Part shown: piece by piece, positions 51,165-59,340 of the stretch
Layout of the letters: every line of letters starts with the position of its first letter
Numbering within the stretch: position 1 is the first letter of the stretch
Source of the DNA: Ruminococcaceae bacterium BL-6
Lineage (GTDB): Bacteria; Bacillota; Clostridia; Oscillospirales; Acutalibacteraceae
Direction of reading: 5' to 3'
DNA length: 64,000 nucleotides
NCBI GenBank assembly: GCA_902810075.1
Contig: LR778135.1
Location: 2,790,001-2,854,000, forward strand
The notes under the pieces: generated by a model
Database searches by the model: none
Told to the model about the DNA's origin: nothing
What the model saw: only the letters and a program-made list of their open reading frames with translations
Made by a program: the position numbers and the translations under genes

Positions 51165-51413
51165 AATTTGCAGACCTCCATATTCTGAATCTATTCCATA
51201 AATTTTGTAATTTTCTAGTTTGCGTTTTTTCTTTAATGCCTGCCGAAACCATTAAAATCGACTGAAATCGACGCTGCTGCAGTCTAAAAAAGGATAACAA
51301 AATCAAGCCTGCCCGTTTTGCCGATTTTGCGGCAGGATTCTTATGACGATATGATGCTGTTCTATTATTTCGAAAAGCCGGTGCTTTCGCCGTCCGGCCT
51401 GAATTTCAGCTTC
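51165..51413 (-). promoter_or_regulatory. Control region of the microcompartment operon
   Basis: This stretch holds a direct repeat of AAATCGAC (51255-51262 and 51265-51272), exactly 10 bases apart: one helical turn, as for a dimeric regulator. AT-rich sequence and possible -10 elements follow towards the dehydrogenase gene. Near 51310-51340 a CCTGCC/GGGCAGG stem could end the truncated regulator gene. The cognate regulator would be the SorC-type protein whose gene is damaged just upstream. Confidence 0.45.
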
Positions 51414-52320
51414 TTAGGATTTTCTTTTCGATTTTTGCCTGTTCAGCTGCCCGTAATAAAGCCTCAGGACTTCCCGCGCGGTGTTCTCGTCGCTGTAAAG
51501 GGTGTTGATATATCCCCCGTTGAGCGCCCCGAGGATCGCCTTCACCTTCTGCTCCCCGGTTGCGACGCCGATGGAATATTCTTTCTTTTTCATGGTTTCC
51601 CGCGAGATTCCAATGGTCCTCGCATCCAGGGTCTGATCCACGACCTTCCCGTTGATGTCGTAATACCGCGAGCAGATGTCCCCCACGGCGCCCTTTTTCT
51701 GCAGTTCCTCATATTCTTCCCGTTTAAAATATTTCGCGCTGTACAAAACGGATTCGTAGGAGACAGATCCGATGCCGAAAAGCGCGATCCTGCATTTTTC
51801 GATCAGATCGAAAACCTCGCCGATCTGGGAGTCTTTTTTCAGGACGTCGACGATCAGGCTGTTGTCGACGATCGCCGGGAGCGGCAGGATAAAGCCGATG
51901 CCCTGGAATGCATCCGCGAAGGCCTCGATGATTTCCAGAGATTTGGTTGATTTGGTGTTCCTGGCGATTCCGCCGTTGAGCTGAACGACTTTGACGCCGT
52001 TTCGCTCAGTCTTTTCCAGAAAGCCGGACAGCACCCGAAGCGTGTTGCCCCAGGAAAGCCCGATGATGTCGTCGTCCTTTACGATCGCGGGCAGATCGTG
52101 GGCCAGCGCCCTGCATACATCCTTGCAGATCATTTCCGGGTCGTCCACGACGACGGGGGCGATAAAGGCCTTTTTTAGGCCGAACTCCCGGATAAAGGCC
52201 TCTTCCAGATCCTGCACTGGGGTCACGGGATAATCGATCGTGATCTTGATATAGCCGTCCGAAATGGCCTTTTTGATGAAAGTAGTGACCAATTTTGATA
52301 CCAAATGCACACGGTACTGA
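51414..52320 (-). pseudogene. SorC-family sugar-responsive regulator lacking its DNA-binding domain
   Basis: About 300 residues match the SorC/DeoR-type sugar-binding effector domain: AISDGYIKITI (end of the HTH linker), FIAPVVVD, DDIIGLSWGNTL, VKVVQLNGG, FGIGSV, GAVGDICSRYYDINGKVVD and GVATGEQKVKAILGALNGGYINTL. The normal first ~40 residues, with the helix-turn-helix, are absent. In their place the frame continues into sequence bordering an IS256-family remnant, and I found no lost N-terminus on the far side. The frame stays open to 52400, so a fused non-binding protein might be made. It lies at the head of the microcompartment operon, which it presumably once controlled. Confidence 0.75.
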
Positions 52321-52324
52321 CCTT

Positions 52325-52815
52325 TTATTAAAAGGTGCACATGTTGTGCATATGCAAAAGGAAGTTGCCATTGTTGCATGCGCCAGCGCCAGAAAGACAA
52401 GCTTTTTCATCTTCCGTGTAGATACGCCCTGCACGAACGCCTCCTGGATGACCTGTATCAGCGCTGCCTCGCTACGCTTTCGTTCGGTGACAACGGGATG
52501 TATCCATGATTGCGAAGCTTGGGTACCATGAGGTACATCGTCCCTACGCGAGTATCCAGCCGCCGGGAACGGTATCCGCAGCGGTAGTCGCTGCAAGACG
52601 GATTTGCGCATTTTTTCCGCTCCGACAAGTCCAGTCCGGAAACCTCTGCCTCCATCAGCTGAGCGCAGAGCCATTCCAGCATACTGAGCATCGGATCAGG
52701 CTCTTCCATACATTTTAGTAGCAATTCCGTGAGACCTGTGGGTATTCTTTCCTTGAGCCATTGGGGTCAACTTCTTTTTTGAATGTCTTGACACCATTCA
52801 TTTTAACGGAGTCCC
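52325..52815 (-). mobile_element. IS256-family (Mutator-type) transposase remnant
   Basis: On the minus strand, a fragment starting near 52760 reads PDPMLSMLEWLCAQLMEAEVSG, RCGYRSRRLDTRVGTM and MVPKLRNHGYIP, the N-terminus of IS256-type transposases. After a frameshift near 52500 it continues TERKRSEAALIQVIQEAF and VQGVSTRKMKKL, then breaks off. Only ~120 of ~400 codons remain; the DDE catalytic domain and the right end are gone. The upstream sequence (near 52785-52812) resembles an IS left end with TCTTGACACC. Boundaries are approximate. It abuts the truncated regulator gene. Confidence 0.8.
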
Positions 52816-52861
52816 AATGGCTTTTCTATGCCTTCTTTGAAATTCCGAACTTTATTGTACT

Positions 52862-52938
52862 CCATCTAATAGCTCATTGACATTAGACCATATTTGAGCT
52901 ATTATTAGTCTAATATTAGTCTGAAGGAGCGTCATAAT
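52862..52938 (+). promoter_or_regulatory. Promoter and operator-like repeats of the methyltransferase operon
   Basis: TTGACA at 52876-52881 and TATTAT at 52899-52904 have 17-base spacing. The promoter is overlapped by an AATAGCTCA/TGAGCTATT inverted repeat (~52867-52903), and two direct ATTAGTCT copies follow the -10. The layout suggests autoregulation, possibly by the small protein encoded next. GAAGGAG provides the RBS. Confidence 0.7.
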
Positions 52939-53130
52939 ATGGGCAAAGGGCCCGTTTATTTAGGCACTTATGTCCTTCAACAGGATATGAGAATACGGAT
53001 GCCAAAATCGATTCTAACAAATTTGTCTGCCGAAAAAGGAAAAACGCGTTTCGTTATATATCTTGATAGCGACAACCAGTCTCTTATTTTAAAAGTTGCA
53101 GACGACGCCATGGAGGATAAATTCAAATGA
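52939..53130 (+). CDS. Small AbrB-like protein, putative regulator of the methyltransferases
   Basis: A 63-residue protein. The pattern MRIRMPKSILTNLSAEKGKTRFVIYLDSDNQSLILK resembles a SpoVT/AbrB swapped-hairpin DNA-binding domain (hydrophobic strands, R-x-P-K start). Its stop overlaps the ATG of the first methyltransferase (ATGA), so translation is coupled. By analogy with controller proteins of restriction-modification systems it may regulate methylase or nuclease expression; this is inference. Alternatively it may be an antitoxin-like protein. Confidence 0.6.
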   Translation: MGKGPVYLGTYVLQQDMRIRMPKSILTNLSAEKGKTRFVIYLDSDNQSLILKVADDAMEDKFK

Positions 53131-54020
53131 TTGATAACAATAATACTACAGCCGGAAATACGTTGCTACCATTGGATATGATCGTAAACGGCGATTGTAT
53201 TTCAAATATGCGTAATCTTCCTGATAGCTGTGTAGACCTTATCATTGCGGATCCCCCGTACAATCTATCAAAAGGCAGAGATTGGAAATGGGACAACAGT
53301 GCGGTACTAGCCGGGATGGGCGGAAATTGGAACAAAGTTATGGAATCCTGGGATGACTTCACTCTTGAAACATACTTTAGTTTTACTATTGCGTGGCTCA
53401 AAGAAGCTCAGCGGATACTAAAGTCTACTGGTTCTATGTGGATATTTGGGACATATCACAATATCGGTATTATTAACTTAATATGTCAAATGTTAAAAAT
53501 AGAAATCATCAATGAAGTTATTTGGTATAAAAGAAATGCTTTTCCAAATCTTTCGGGCCGAAGGCTTACCGCGAGTCACGAAACTATATTATGGTGCAAT
53601 AAAGGCGGAAAAAAGCGCGAATACTATTTTAATTACGAGTATTCAAAAAATGGAGATTTTTCAGGTGACGGCTTAAAAAATGTTGGAAAACAAATGCGGA
53701 CCGTCTGGGACATTCCCAACAACAAAGAACGTGAAGAATTGAAATATGGAAAACACCCAACCCAAAAACCCATTAAAATACTAACACGAATGATCCTGCT
53801 TTCCTCAAAGGAAGGCGATATTGTAATGACTCCATTTGCTGGTGCTGGTAGTGAATGCGTTGCTGCCAAGCAGTCCAAACGTCATTTCATTGGCTTCGAA
53901 ATCGATGAAGGATACTGTGATATTGCTAATGAACGCCTAAAGCACGCATGCGTAAATAGTGATATGCAAATGTCTATCTTCGATTATCAAAGCTCAAATA
54001 ACGCTATGGAGGAAAAATAA
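53127..54020 (+). CDS. DNA adenine/cytosine-N4 methyltransferase, beta class (DpnA-like)
   Basis: A 297-residue amino-methyltransferase with permuted beta-class order: catalytic motif IV DPPYNLSKG near residue 48 and SAM motif I TPFAGAGSECVAAKQSKR near residue 235, with the GKHPTQKP segment before it. It resembles M.DpnA/M2.DpnII and other type II methylases. Base composition is AT-rich, unlike the chromosome to the left. The stop overlaps the next methyltransferase start (TAATG). It should protect one strand of the cognate restriction site, or one of two half-sites. Confidence 0.93.
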   Translation: MIDNNNTTAGNTLLPLDMIVNGDCISNMRNLPDSCVDLIIADPPYNLSKGRDWKWDNSAVLAGMGGNWNKVMESWDDFTLETYFSFTIAWLKEAQRILKSTGSMWIFGTYHNIGIINLICQMLKIEIINEVIWYKRNAFPNLSGRRLTASHETILWCNKGGKKREYYFNYEYSKNGDFSGDGLKNVGKQMRTVWDIPNNKEREELKYGKHPTQKPIKILTRMILLSSKEGDIVMTPFAGAGSECVAAKQSKRHFIGFEIDEGYCDIANERLKHACVNSDMQMSIFDYQSSNNAMEEK

Positions 54021-54823
54021 TGTTTCAGCCAGTTATCAAATGGAGCGGTAGCAAAAGGAGTCAAGCTTCAACCATTCTTTCATATTTACCGGAAGAGTTT
54101 AATAATTACTTTGAACCATTTGTAGGCGGTGGCTCAATGCTTTATGCAATTCATCCAAAACGAAGTATTTGTGGCGATATATGTGAACCATTAATTTCGT
54201 TGTGGAATCAAATCAAAAATGAACCTGAAAAATTAGCCGAGGCATATCGTGAACGGTGGAATAGGCTTCAAGAAGAAGGTTATACCGCTTATTACGCCAT
54301 CCGTGATGATTACAATTCTAATCATGATCCTAAAGACTTACTTTTTCTCTCACGGACTTGCGTTAATGGTTTAATTCGATTCAATTCAAATGGTGATTTC
54401 AACAATTCACTACATCACACACGTAAAGGGATTCAACCCGAAAGATTGCGAAGCATTATTTTAGACTGGTCATCACATATTCAAGGAGCAGATTTCTTTG
54501 CGCAGGATTATCTTATTACAACTGAGACTGCAAAAAAAGGTGACCTTATATATTTGGACCCGCCATATTTTCACACCAAGGGACGGTATTATGGCACCAT
54601 CAATTTTGAATCATTCTTGAAATACCTGGAAGATCTAAATTGTCGGGGCATCAAATACATCCTTTCATTTGATGGAAAACGGGGCGATAGTGATTATACC
54701 GTGATGCTCCCTGAAGGGCTTTATAAAAGGCATGAATACATTGCATCTGGTAATTCAAGTTTCAAAAAAGTAATGGATAAAAAGAATATGCAAGTTTATG
54801 AATCGCTATACCTGAATTGGTGA
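54020..54823 (+). CDS. DNA adenine methyltransferase, alpha class (Dam/DpnM-like)
   Basis: A 267-residue Dam-family enzyme: motif I FEPFVGGGSML (residues ~32-42), target-recognition region with RTCVNGLIRFNSNG, and motif IV DLIYLDPPYFHTKG near residue 175. Family members methylate adenine, often in GATC, but specificity is set by the central region and cannot be read here. Two methylases of different class suggest an asymmetric site or separate double- and single-strand protection, as in DpnII. Its TGA directly abuts the convergent nuclease-like gene. Confidence 0.93.
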   Translation: MFQPVIKWSGSKRSQASTILSYLPEEFNNYFEPFVGGGSMLYAIHPKRSICGDICEPLISLWNQIKNEPEKLAEAYRERWNRLQEEGYTAYYAIRDDYNSNHDPKDLLFLSRTCVNGLIRFNSNGDFNNSLHHTRKGIQPERLRSIILDWSSHIQGADFFAQDYLITTETAKKGDLIYLDPPYFHTKGRYYGTINFESFLKYLEDLNCRGIKYILSFDGKRGDSDYTVMLPEGLYKRHEYIASGNSSFKKVMDKKNMQVYESLYLNW

Positions 54824-56851
54824 TCAATGCAATATAATTTCGGTAGTATTTATATTCTTCAAAAGATATTCTTTAAACAATACAGTTTTTGAAGAGGATG
54901 GGACTATTTCAATATCCCATCCTTTTTCTATTGGAGACATTATAAAAAGCATTTCACAATGACTATTTGAAAATACGACCTTATTACTCTGCGCTGTATC
55001 CTTTAAATAAGCCGCTGCGGATATCATTTCAAAATTATTTGCATCGGTTTTTACATCTGCTCTGTTCCAAGCACCAATTGTTGGATAGCACTGTCTCTCA
55101 ACATTAGGAACATACCGTAATAAGCTCCTAACATAATTCAATAGTCCATTTCCCACATCTGGCTCCAAGTCTATTGAACGTTCCTTTGATTCAATTAATA
55201 AAAGTAACGGTTTTTGAAATACATCATTCAGTTCCAGTATGTGGTCCGGCCTTTTCCCCGCCACGTCATCGCTTACACGCGGTAATGACAGCCATCTTTT
55301 TTCTGTATTATCGATTATAAGTGAAAATCCGCTCCAATCGCCTCCCGGAGGATTGCACATACCTTCAAAACAGTGATTATGCAAAATCCATGAAAACATA
55401 TAGTGAATACCTGTATCCACATCATCTTCGTGATATTCAGTGGGGACACTTGAAAACAAATCACTTTCGAGTGTGCCTCTACTATGGATTCGCATGTAAT
55501 AAATTTTTAATGCGCTGGTATCAAAGAGGTTTTCTGCATCACTAATTTGGCCAGCCAAAATAGGAACATCTAAAGCCACATAATTGCTAAGAGCTAAAAT
55601 AGATTTCCACAGCCCGTTTGATGCAGCCAGTTTCTTAGGATGATTAATCAAATTATCATAGTTATTGTAAAAAACGGGACCATACAGGTACGTCATCACA
55701 TCCACATCTGATGCGGAAAGCATTACAGCAAGTGGCAAAATGCCTCTGTCAGGTCGATTGTCATCTCCTCTTGGTTTAAAGCCCTTAATAAGGCATAAAA
55801 CAAGATGTTTGTCACTCTTCCCTATACTTTCAATTACGTTATGATTATATGTAGGATAAAGCCTTTCTAACTTCACAGCAAATTCATGTCGTTTAGTTGC
55901 AGGAATTATTCCGAAAGGAAGATCACGTGATGCCAGTCCAATGCTAAGACCGTCGATGATGCGCAAAAAGCTCTCGGATTTTCCATGCTGCCCTTTTGCT
56001 GTAATTGTTTTATGAAAATTGAATTTTGAATTATCAATTGCATAATCGACAATATCCTTCGAACTACTGTACAAATCTTGCCACTGAGATGGAGTGAAAT
56101 TAGTCGCAGGGTTAGAGCTCCTTGCCAAGAACAGAACAACATTTAAATTTTTCCGAAGTATAGAATCTTCTTCGTGGGCGGTATCCAACCCCAACATGCG
56201 TTTGATCAAATATGAAGCAAGTTCATGATCTCCAAAGTCATTTTCATCAAAACCAGATAAAAGAAGATCTCTGCTCTTATCAAATTCCTCTGACCTTACA
56301 TATACTTGGGCAACAAAATTATTTATGTTGCGTGAAAAATTGATATAACTATATGGAACTGCTGGATTAGGAAATCGAAGAGCCTTTCTTTCACGCGTTT
56401 GGCTATTCAACTCATATTTCACGAAGTCAACAATATATAAGTACGGACATCCCGTACGTCCAGTTGAAAAAGCCCTCCCGCTTCTTTGCCATGCTTGGTT
56501 TCCTGCTTGAAGGGCACTGCAAAACTCAATTGCGCATAAGATTGTTTCTTCACTTCCATTAACAGAAGTAATAATAGCATCCGGCGTTTCATCAAGGAAG
56601 CTACCATTTTTCTTTAAAATATCAAAAATATTACTTTCCCACCTGTGCCTTCCTGCCTTGTTAAAACCAGGCAACAATTCTATATGCCATGAATAATGCT
56701 CTCCCTCGTAGTTGAATAACAATTCAAAAACAATCGTTGACGGGGACATAAGAAAAACATTTGTGTGTCCAGGTTTTGTTTCATTAATAACAATTTTTGC
56801 TATTCTCTCACACTCTACAATATTGTCACCGTGGATTCGAAAATGATCCAT
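54824..56851 (-). CDS. Putative restriction endonuclease-like protein (675 aa)
   Basis: A 675-residue protein with no confident family. Residues ~85-135 have a PD-(D/E)xK-like layout: P90-D91 in ETPDAI, a strand, then E109 in CAIEFCSALQAGNQAWQRSGRA, with Gln/Arg where a Lys is usual. The rest is mixed alpha/beta; a segment near residue 590 (DHILELNDVFQKPLLLLIESKERSID) contains a second IESKE motif that looks like a true PD-(D/E)xK active site (D-x-n-E-S-K). Location next to two DNA methylases and a HARE-HTH gene supports a restriction role. It is AT-rich, with no membrane segments. Confidence 0.5.
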   Translation of the reverse strand: MDHFRIHGDNIVECERIAKIVINETKPGHTNVFLMSPSTIVFELLFNYEGEHYSWHIELLPGFNKAGRHRWESNIFDILKKNGSFLDETPDAIITSVNGSEETILCAIEFCSALQAGNQAWQRSGRAFSTGRTGCPYLYIVDFVKYELNSQTRERKALRFPNPAVPYSYINFSRNINNFVAQVYVRSEEFDKSRDLLLSGFDENDFGDHELASYLIKRMLGLDTAHEEDSILRKNLNVVLFLARSSNPATNFTPSQWQDLYSSSKDIVDYAIDNSKFNFHKTITAKGQHGKSESFLRIIDGLSIGLASRDLPFGIIPATKRHEFAVKLERLYPTYNHNVIESIGKSDKHLVLCLIKGFKPRGDDNRPDRGILPLAVMLSASDVDVMTYLYGPVFYNNYDNLINHPKKLAASNGLWKSILALSNYVALDVPILAGQISDAENLFDTSALKIYYMRIHSRGTLESDLFSSVPTEYHEDDVDTGIHYMFSWILHNHCFEGMCNPPGGDWSGFSLIIDNTEKRWLSLPRVSDDVAGKRPDHILELNDVFQKPLLLLIESKERSIDLEPDVGNGLLNYVRSLLRYVPNVERQCYPTIGAWNRADVKTDANNFEMISAAAYLKDTAQSNKVVFSNSHCEMLFIMSPIEKGWDIEIVPSSSKTVLFKEYLLKNINTTEIILH

Positions 56852-56910
56852 TGTATTGCTCTCCTTTGGCGTTTTGTCTTTTACATCCGTGCAATAAAAT
56901 AAGCTAAATA

Positions 56911-57144
56911 TTATTTTTTGAACAAGCTAAAAGTAGCCGATTTCTGACTGTCCTGCTTAAAAATAGGTGTATTGGATGAGATGTTTCGATGAATCATTGC
57001 ATTAATTGTATTCTCTGGTGTTTTACCTGTGGAGCGCAACTGTTTTGTTAGACCCAATTTTTCTGCAGACTTCCATATTTCTAGCACAGTCATTGGCTTT
57101 TCTGCATTTTTCAATGTCATTTCAATTAGCTCCAAATATTTCAT
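56911..57144 (-). CDS. Stand-alone HARE-HTH domain protein
   Basis: A 77-residue protein that matches the HARE-HTH winged-helix domain end to end: MKYLELIEMTLKNAEKPMTVLEIWKSAEKLGL, TGKTPENTINAMIHRNI, then a strand ending in ATFSLFKK. In other systems this domain is fused to restriction endonucleases or to chromatin and RNA polymerase proteins and is thought to read modified DNA. Here it is separate, 59 bases upstream of the nuclease-like gene in the same operon. GGAGG precedes the ATG. Confidence 0.8.
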   Translation of the reverse strand: MKYLELIEMTLKNAEKPMTVLEIWKSAEKLGLTKQLRSTGKTPENTINAMIHRNISSNTPIFKQDSQKSATFSLFKK

Positions 57145-57219
57145 AACAGCCTCCTTTTCTTCATTCGTTTTAGATTTGTTATGCTAACGTTTTGTGATTT
57201 TTTTACCAATGGTGAAGAT

Positions 57220-57993
57220 TCAATCTGTCACAGTTCCGCTCTTAATATGGTAATTTATGCCTTTCATATCACAGAACTGGATAACCTCGGCAGCCTTTTC
57301 ATTAAAGAATTTTTTATGCTCCTTATATGTCGTGACAGATTTACTGTAATTCATTCTGCCAAAAATTATTTTATCGACAAAGTTAACGGCTTCTAATAGT
57401 GGCTGTAATTTCTGTTCCTTTATGTTGGGCGTCGGATATGGCTCTATGCTGACCCAAGTTTTGTACCCCTGATCATGCAGCCAGCGGAGAGCCTGCAGCC
57501 GTGCGGCCAGCGGGGCGGCTCCCGGTTCCATGTGCTTTCGGAAAGACTCATCCAACGTAATCAGGGTAATTCCGTACTCGTTCAAATCCGACATTTTTGC
57601 AAGAGCCTGCGGCAGGATTCCCTTTGTAAGGACAGAACATTTTATTCCATTTTTGTTGAGCTTTTCTATTGCGGCTAAACTCATATTCTCAATTTCTTGA
57701 TACCCGTACATAAAAGGATCGGTCATAAAGCAAAGTTGCACGGACTGAATTTTATCCTTGAGCCGAGGTATTTCCCTATCAAGAAGTTGAAGCGTGTTAG
57801 AAACAAGGTATGGTTCCAGCCACTCCTCATACGAGGCTATTTGTCCGAACCGTTTCTTCATCAGATAGGCATAGCAAGGGTACTCACAGCCATGTGCGCA
57901 GCCTTGGACGTGGTTCATTGTATAATCGCCATATTCTACTCCGGTTTTGTATAGCATGGTTTTTCTCTGCAAGTATCCTGCAACTTTTTTCAT
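57220..57993 (-). CDS. Three-Cys-motif (CX3CX3C) radical-SAM-like protein
   Basis: A 257-residue protein that looks like a radical SAM/SPL-type TIM barrel, but Cys32, Cys36 and Cys40 (GCAHGCEYPCYAYL) give CX3CX3C instead of CX3CX2C. Later segments (LCFMTDPFMYGYQEI, KCSVLTKGILPQAL, ITLITLDESFRKHMEPG, VSIEPYPTPN) follow the spore-photoproduct-lyase-like pattern. From memory, such proteins occur with TcmP, and here TcmP overlaps its start by 4 bases (ATGA). Role unknown; nucleic-acid repair or modification in a defence setting is a reasonable guess. Confidence 0.85.
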   Translation of the reverse strand: MKKVAGYLQRKTMLYKTGVEYGDYTMNHVQGCAHGCEYPCYAYLMKKRFGQIASYEEWLEPYLVSNTLQLLDREIPRLKDKIQSVQLCFMTDPFMYGYQEIENMSLAAIEKLNKNGIKCSVLTKGILPQALAKMSDLNEYGITLITLDESFRKHMEPGAAPLAARLQALRWLHDQGYKTWVSIEPYPTPNIKEQKLQPLLEAVNFVDKIIFGRMNYSKSVTTYKEHKKFFNEKAAEVIQFCDMKGINYHIKSGTVTD

Positions 57994-59117
57994 ATCTTGT
58001 TTTCTCCTGTGGAAAAACTTATTTTTCTCTTGGATACTTGCGCCCCATAGAGTTGTTTAAGTTCCCTTTTTATTTCAATTCGATAGCAATCAGATGGAAA
58101 AATCGGATGCCGATCTAGCGCCTCCCAAACAGTGTCCAGTGGAACATCATTTTGACCGCTGAATTGATTTTGTAAATATTTAGCGATATCGGCAATGTGG
58201 TAGCAATCTTCATCCGTAGTGGTCGTAACACCAAACTTACCTGTCATATTAAAACTTAGTTGGTTTTCATCCTCATGAGTGTCTTTCGTGGAGGATTGCC
58301 CTCCAAAAGTCTGCCACGCTGACTTTTTATAGAGACGAAACCCGGCAATATTGCTCGTGCAATGAATCAGGTTATAAACAATGGCGTTTTTCTTATTAAA
58401 AAACGGAGCAGCGGCAATAAAGTAATCTCTTGTTTTATCACGACGAAGCGTTTTAATAATGTCTTCAATACGGCTTTCATAAGCGGCTCTATCACTTCCA
58501 TACGCGCTCAAGTCGCCAATCTTCATCTGGTATGTACCTTCGTACTTGCTGACTGCTGCGTTAGATTTTGCCATTCTAACAGCTCGCGTTGAATCCATGA
58601 GAGCATGGTTAATGATTACTTCGCCCCAGCTATTGAAAAAAGGGTAAACCGCATTCCAGTCAATATTTGCATCATATGGATCATACACCAGCAAATAGTG
58701 GACGTTTGTCATACGCATCAGGCTTTGTCCCATTTTTTTCAACAGTTCATTGCCGTCTCTTACACTTGTATGGATATGAAAGTTACTTTTATCTTTTTCA
58801 ATGAGCTGTTCCAAGTGGTGAACTTTATCAGCCGAAATATCATTAAAATACAGATATATTTGCTTATTAGGATATTGTCCCGCCGCCTCGCGGAGCACTT
58901 TTGATACCCGGACTGCCGTTCCAAATACCTGCTGATGATTATCGTCATAGTACTCACCACTATTGCACATGCAGTCGATGAAAACCAGCCCATTGCAATA
59001 TTGGTTGTTGAGCAATTTTTGTGCCCACGTTTTCACATATGCTTCAATCAGCTCGAATTTTTTAATCGTATGCGGGCTTGCTCTACTGATTACTTCGTCA
59101 TTATTCGCACTTGACAT
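57990..59117 (-). CDS. tcmP: Three-Cys-motif partner protein TcmP
   Basis: A 375-residue TcmP family protein, the obligate partner of CX3CX3C radical-SAM-like proteins. The N-terminal region (SPHTIKKFELIEAYVKTWAQ; GLVFIDCMCNSGEY) resembles a Rossmann methyltransferase start; IYLYFNDISADK and YLLVYDPYDANIDW follow, with an AEVIINHALMDS-like strand. I chose ATG 59117 because GAGG precedes it at the right distance; GTG 59126 is in frame. It sits between an XRE regulator and the three-Cys protein. The biochemical activity is not established. Confidence 0.87.
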   Translation of the reverse strand: MSSANNDEVISRASPHTIKKFELIEAYVKTWAQKLLNNQYCNGLVFIDCMCNSGEYYDDNHQQVFGTAVRVSKVLREAAGQYPNKQIYLYFNDISADKVHHLEQLIEKDKSNFHIHTSVRDGNELLKKMGQSLMRMTNVHYLLVYDPYDANIDWNAVYPFFNSWGEVIINHALMDSTRAVRMAKSNAAVSKYEGTYQMKIGDLSAYGSDRAAYESRIEDIIKTLRRDKTRDYFIAAAPFFNKKNAIVYNLIHCTSNIAGFRLYKKSAWQTFGGQSSTKDTHEDENQLSFNMTGKFGVTTTTDEDCYHIADIAKYLQNQFSGQNDVPLDTVWEALDRHPIFPSDCYRIEIKRELKQLYGAQVSKRKISFSTGENKI

Positions 59118-59127
59118 AATAATCACC

Positions 59128-59340
59128 TCACTGATTTTCTTCCGGGATCAACTCCATAACATCTCCAATATCGCAGTTCAAAGTTTTGCAAATTTTTATT
59201 AAGACTTCCATGCTCACGGTTTCACCCTTGGACAGCTTGGTAACAGATGCCCAGCTTATACCAGCGGCCGCCTGCAGGTCTTTCTTTTTCATATCTTTAT
59301 CAATCAAGATTTTCCATAGCTTCTTATAGCTTACTTCCAT
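59128..59340 (-). CDS. XRE-family transcriptional regulator
   Basis: A 70-residue protein that is a complete HTH_3 domain: YKKLWKILIDKDMKKKDLQAAAGISWASVTKLSKGE, then VLIKICKTLNCDIGDVMEL. It starts at ATG 59340 after TGAGG. It is first in the five-gene minus-strand operon (XRE, TcmP, three-Cys protein, HARE-HTH, nuclease-like) and is probably its autoregulator, like controller proteins of restriction systems. Confidence 0.85.
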   Translation of the reverse strand: MEVSYKKLWKILIDKDMKKKDLQAAAGISWASVTKLSKGETVSMEVLIKICKTLNCDIGDVMELIPEENQ

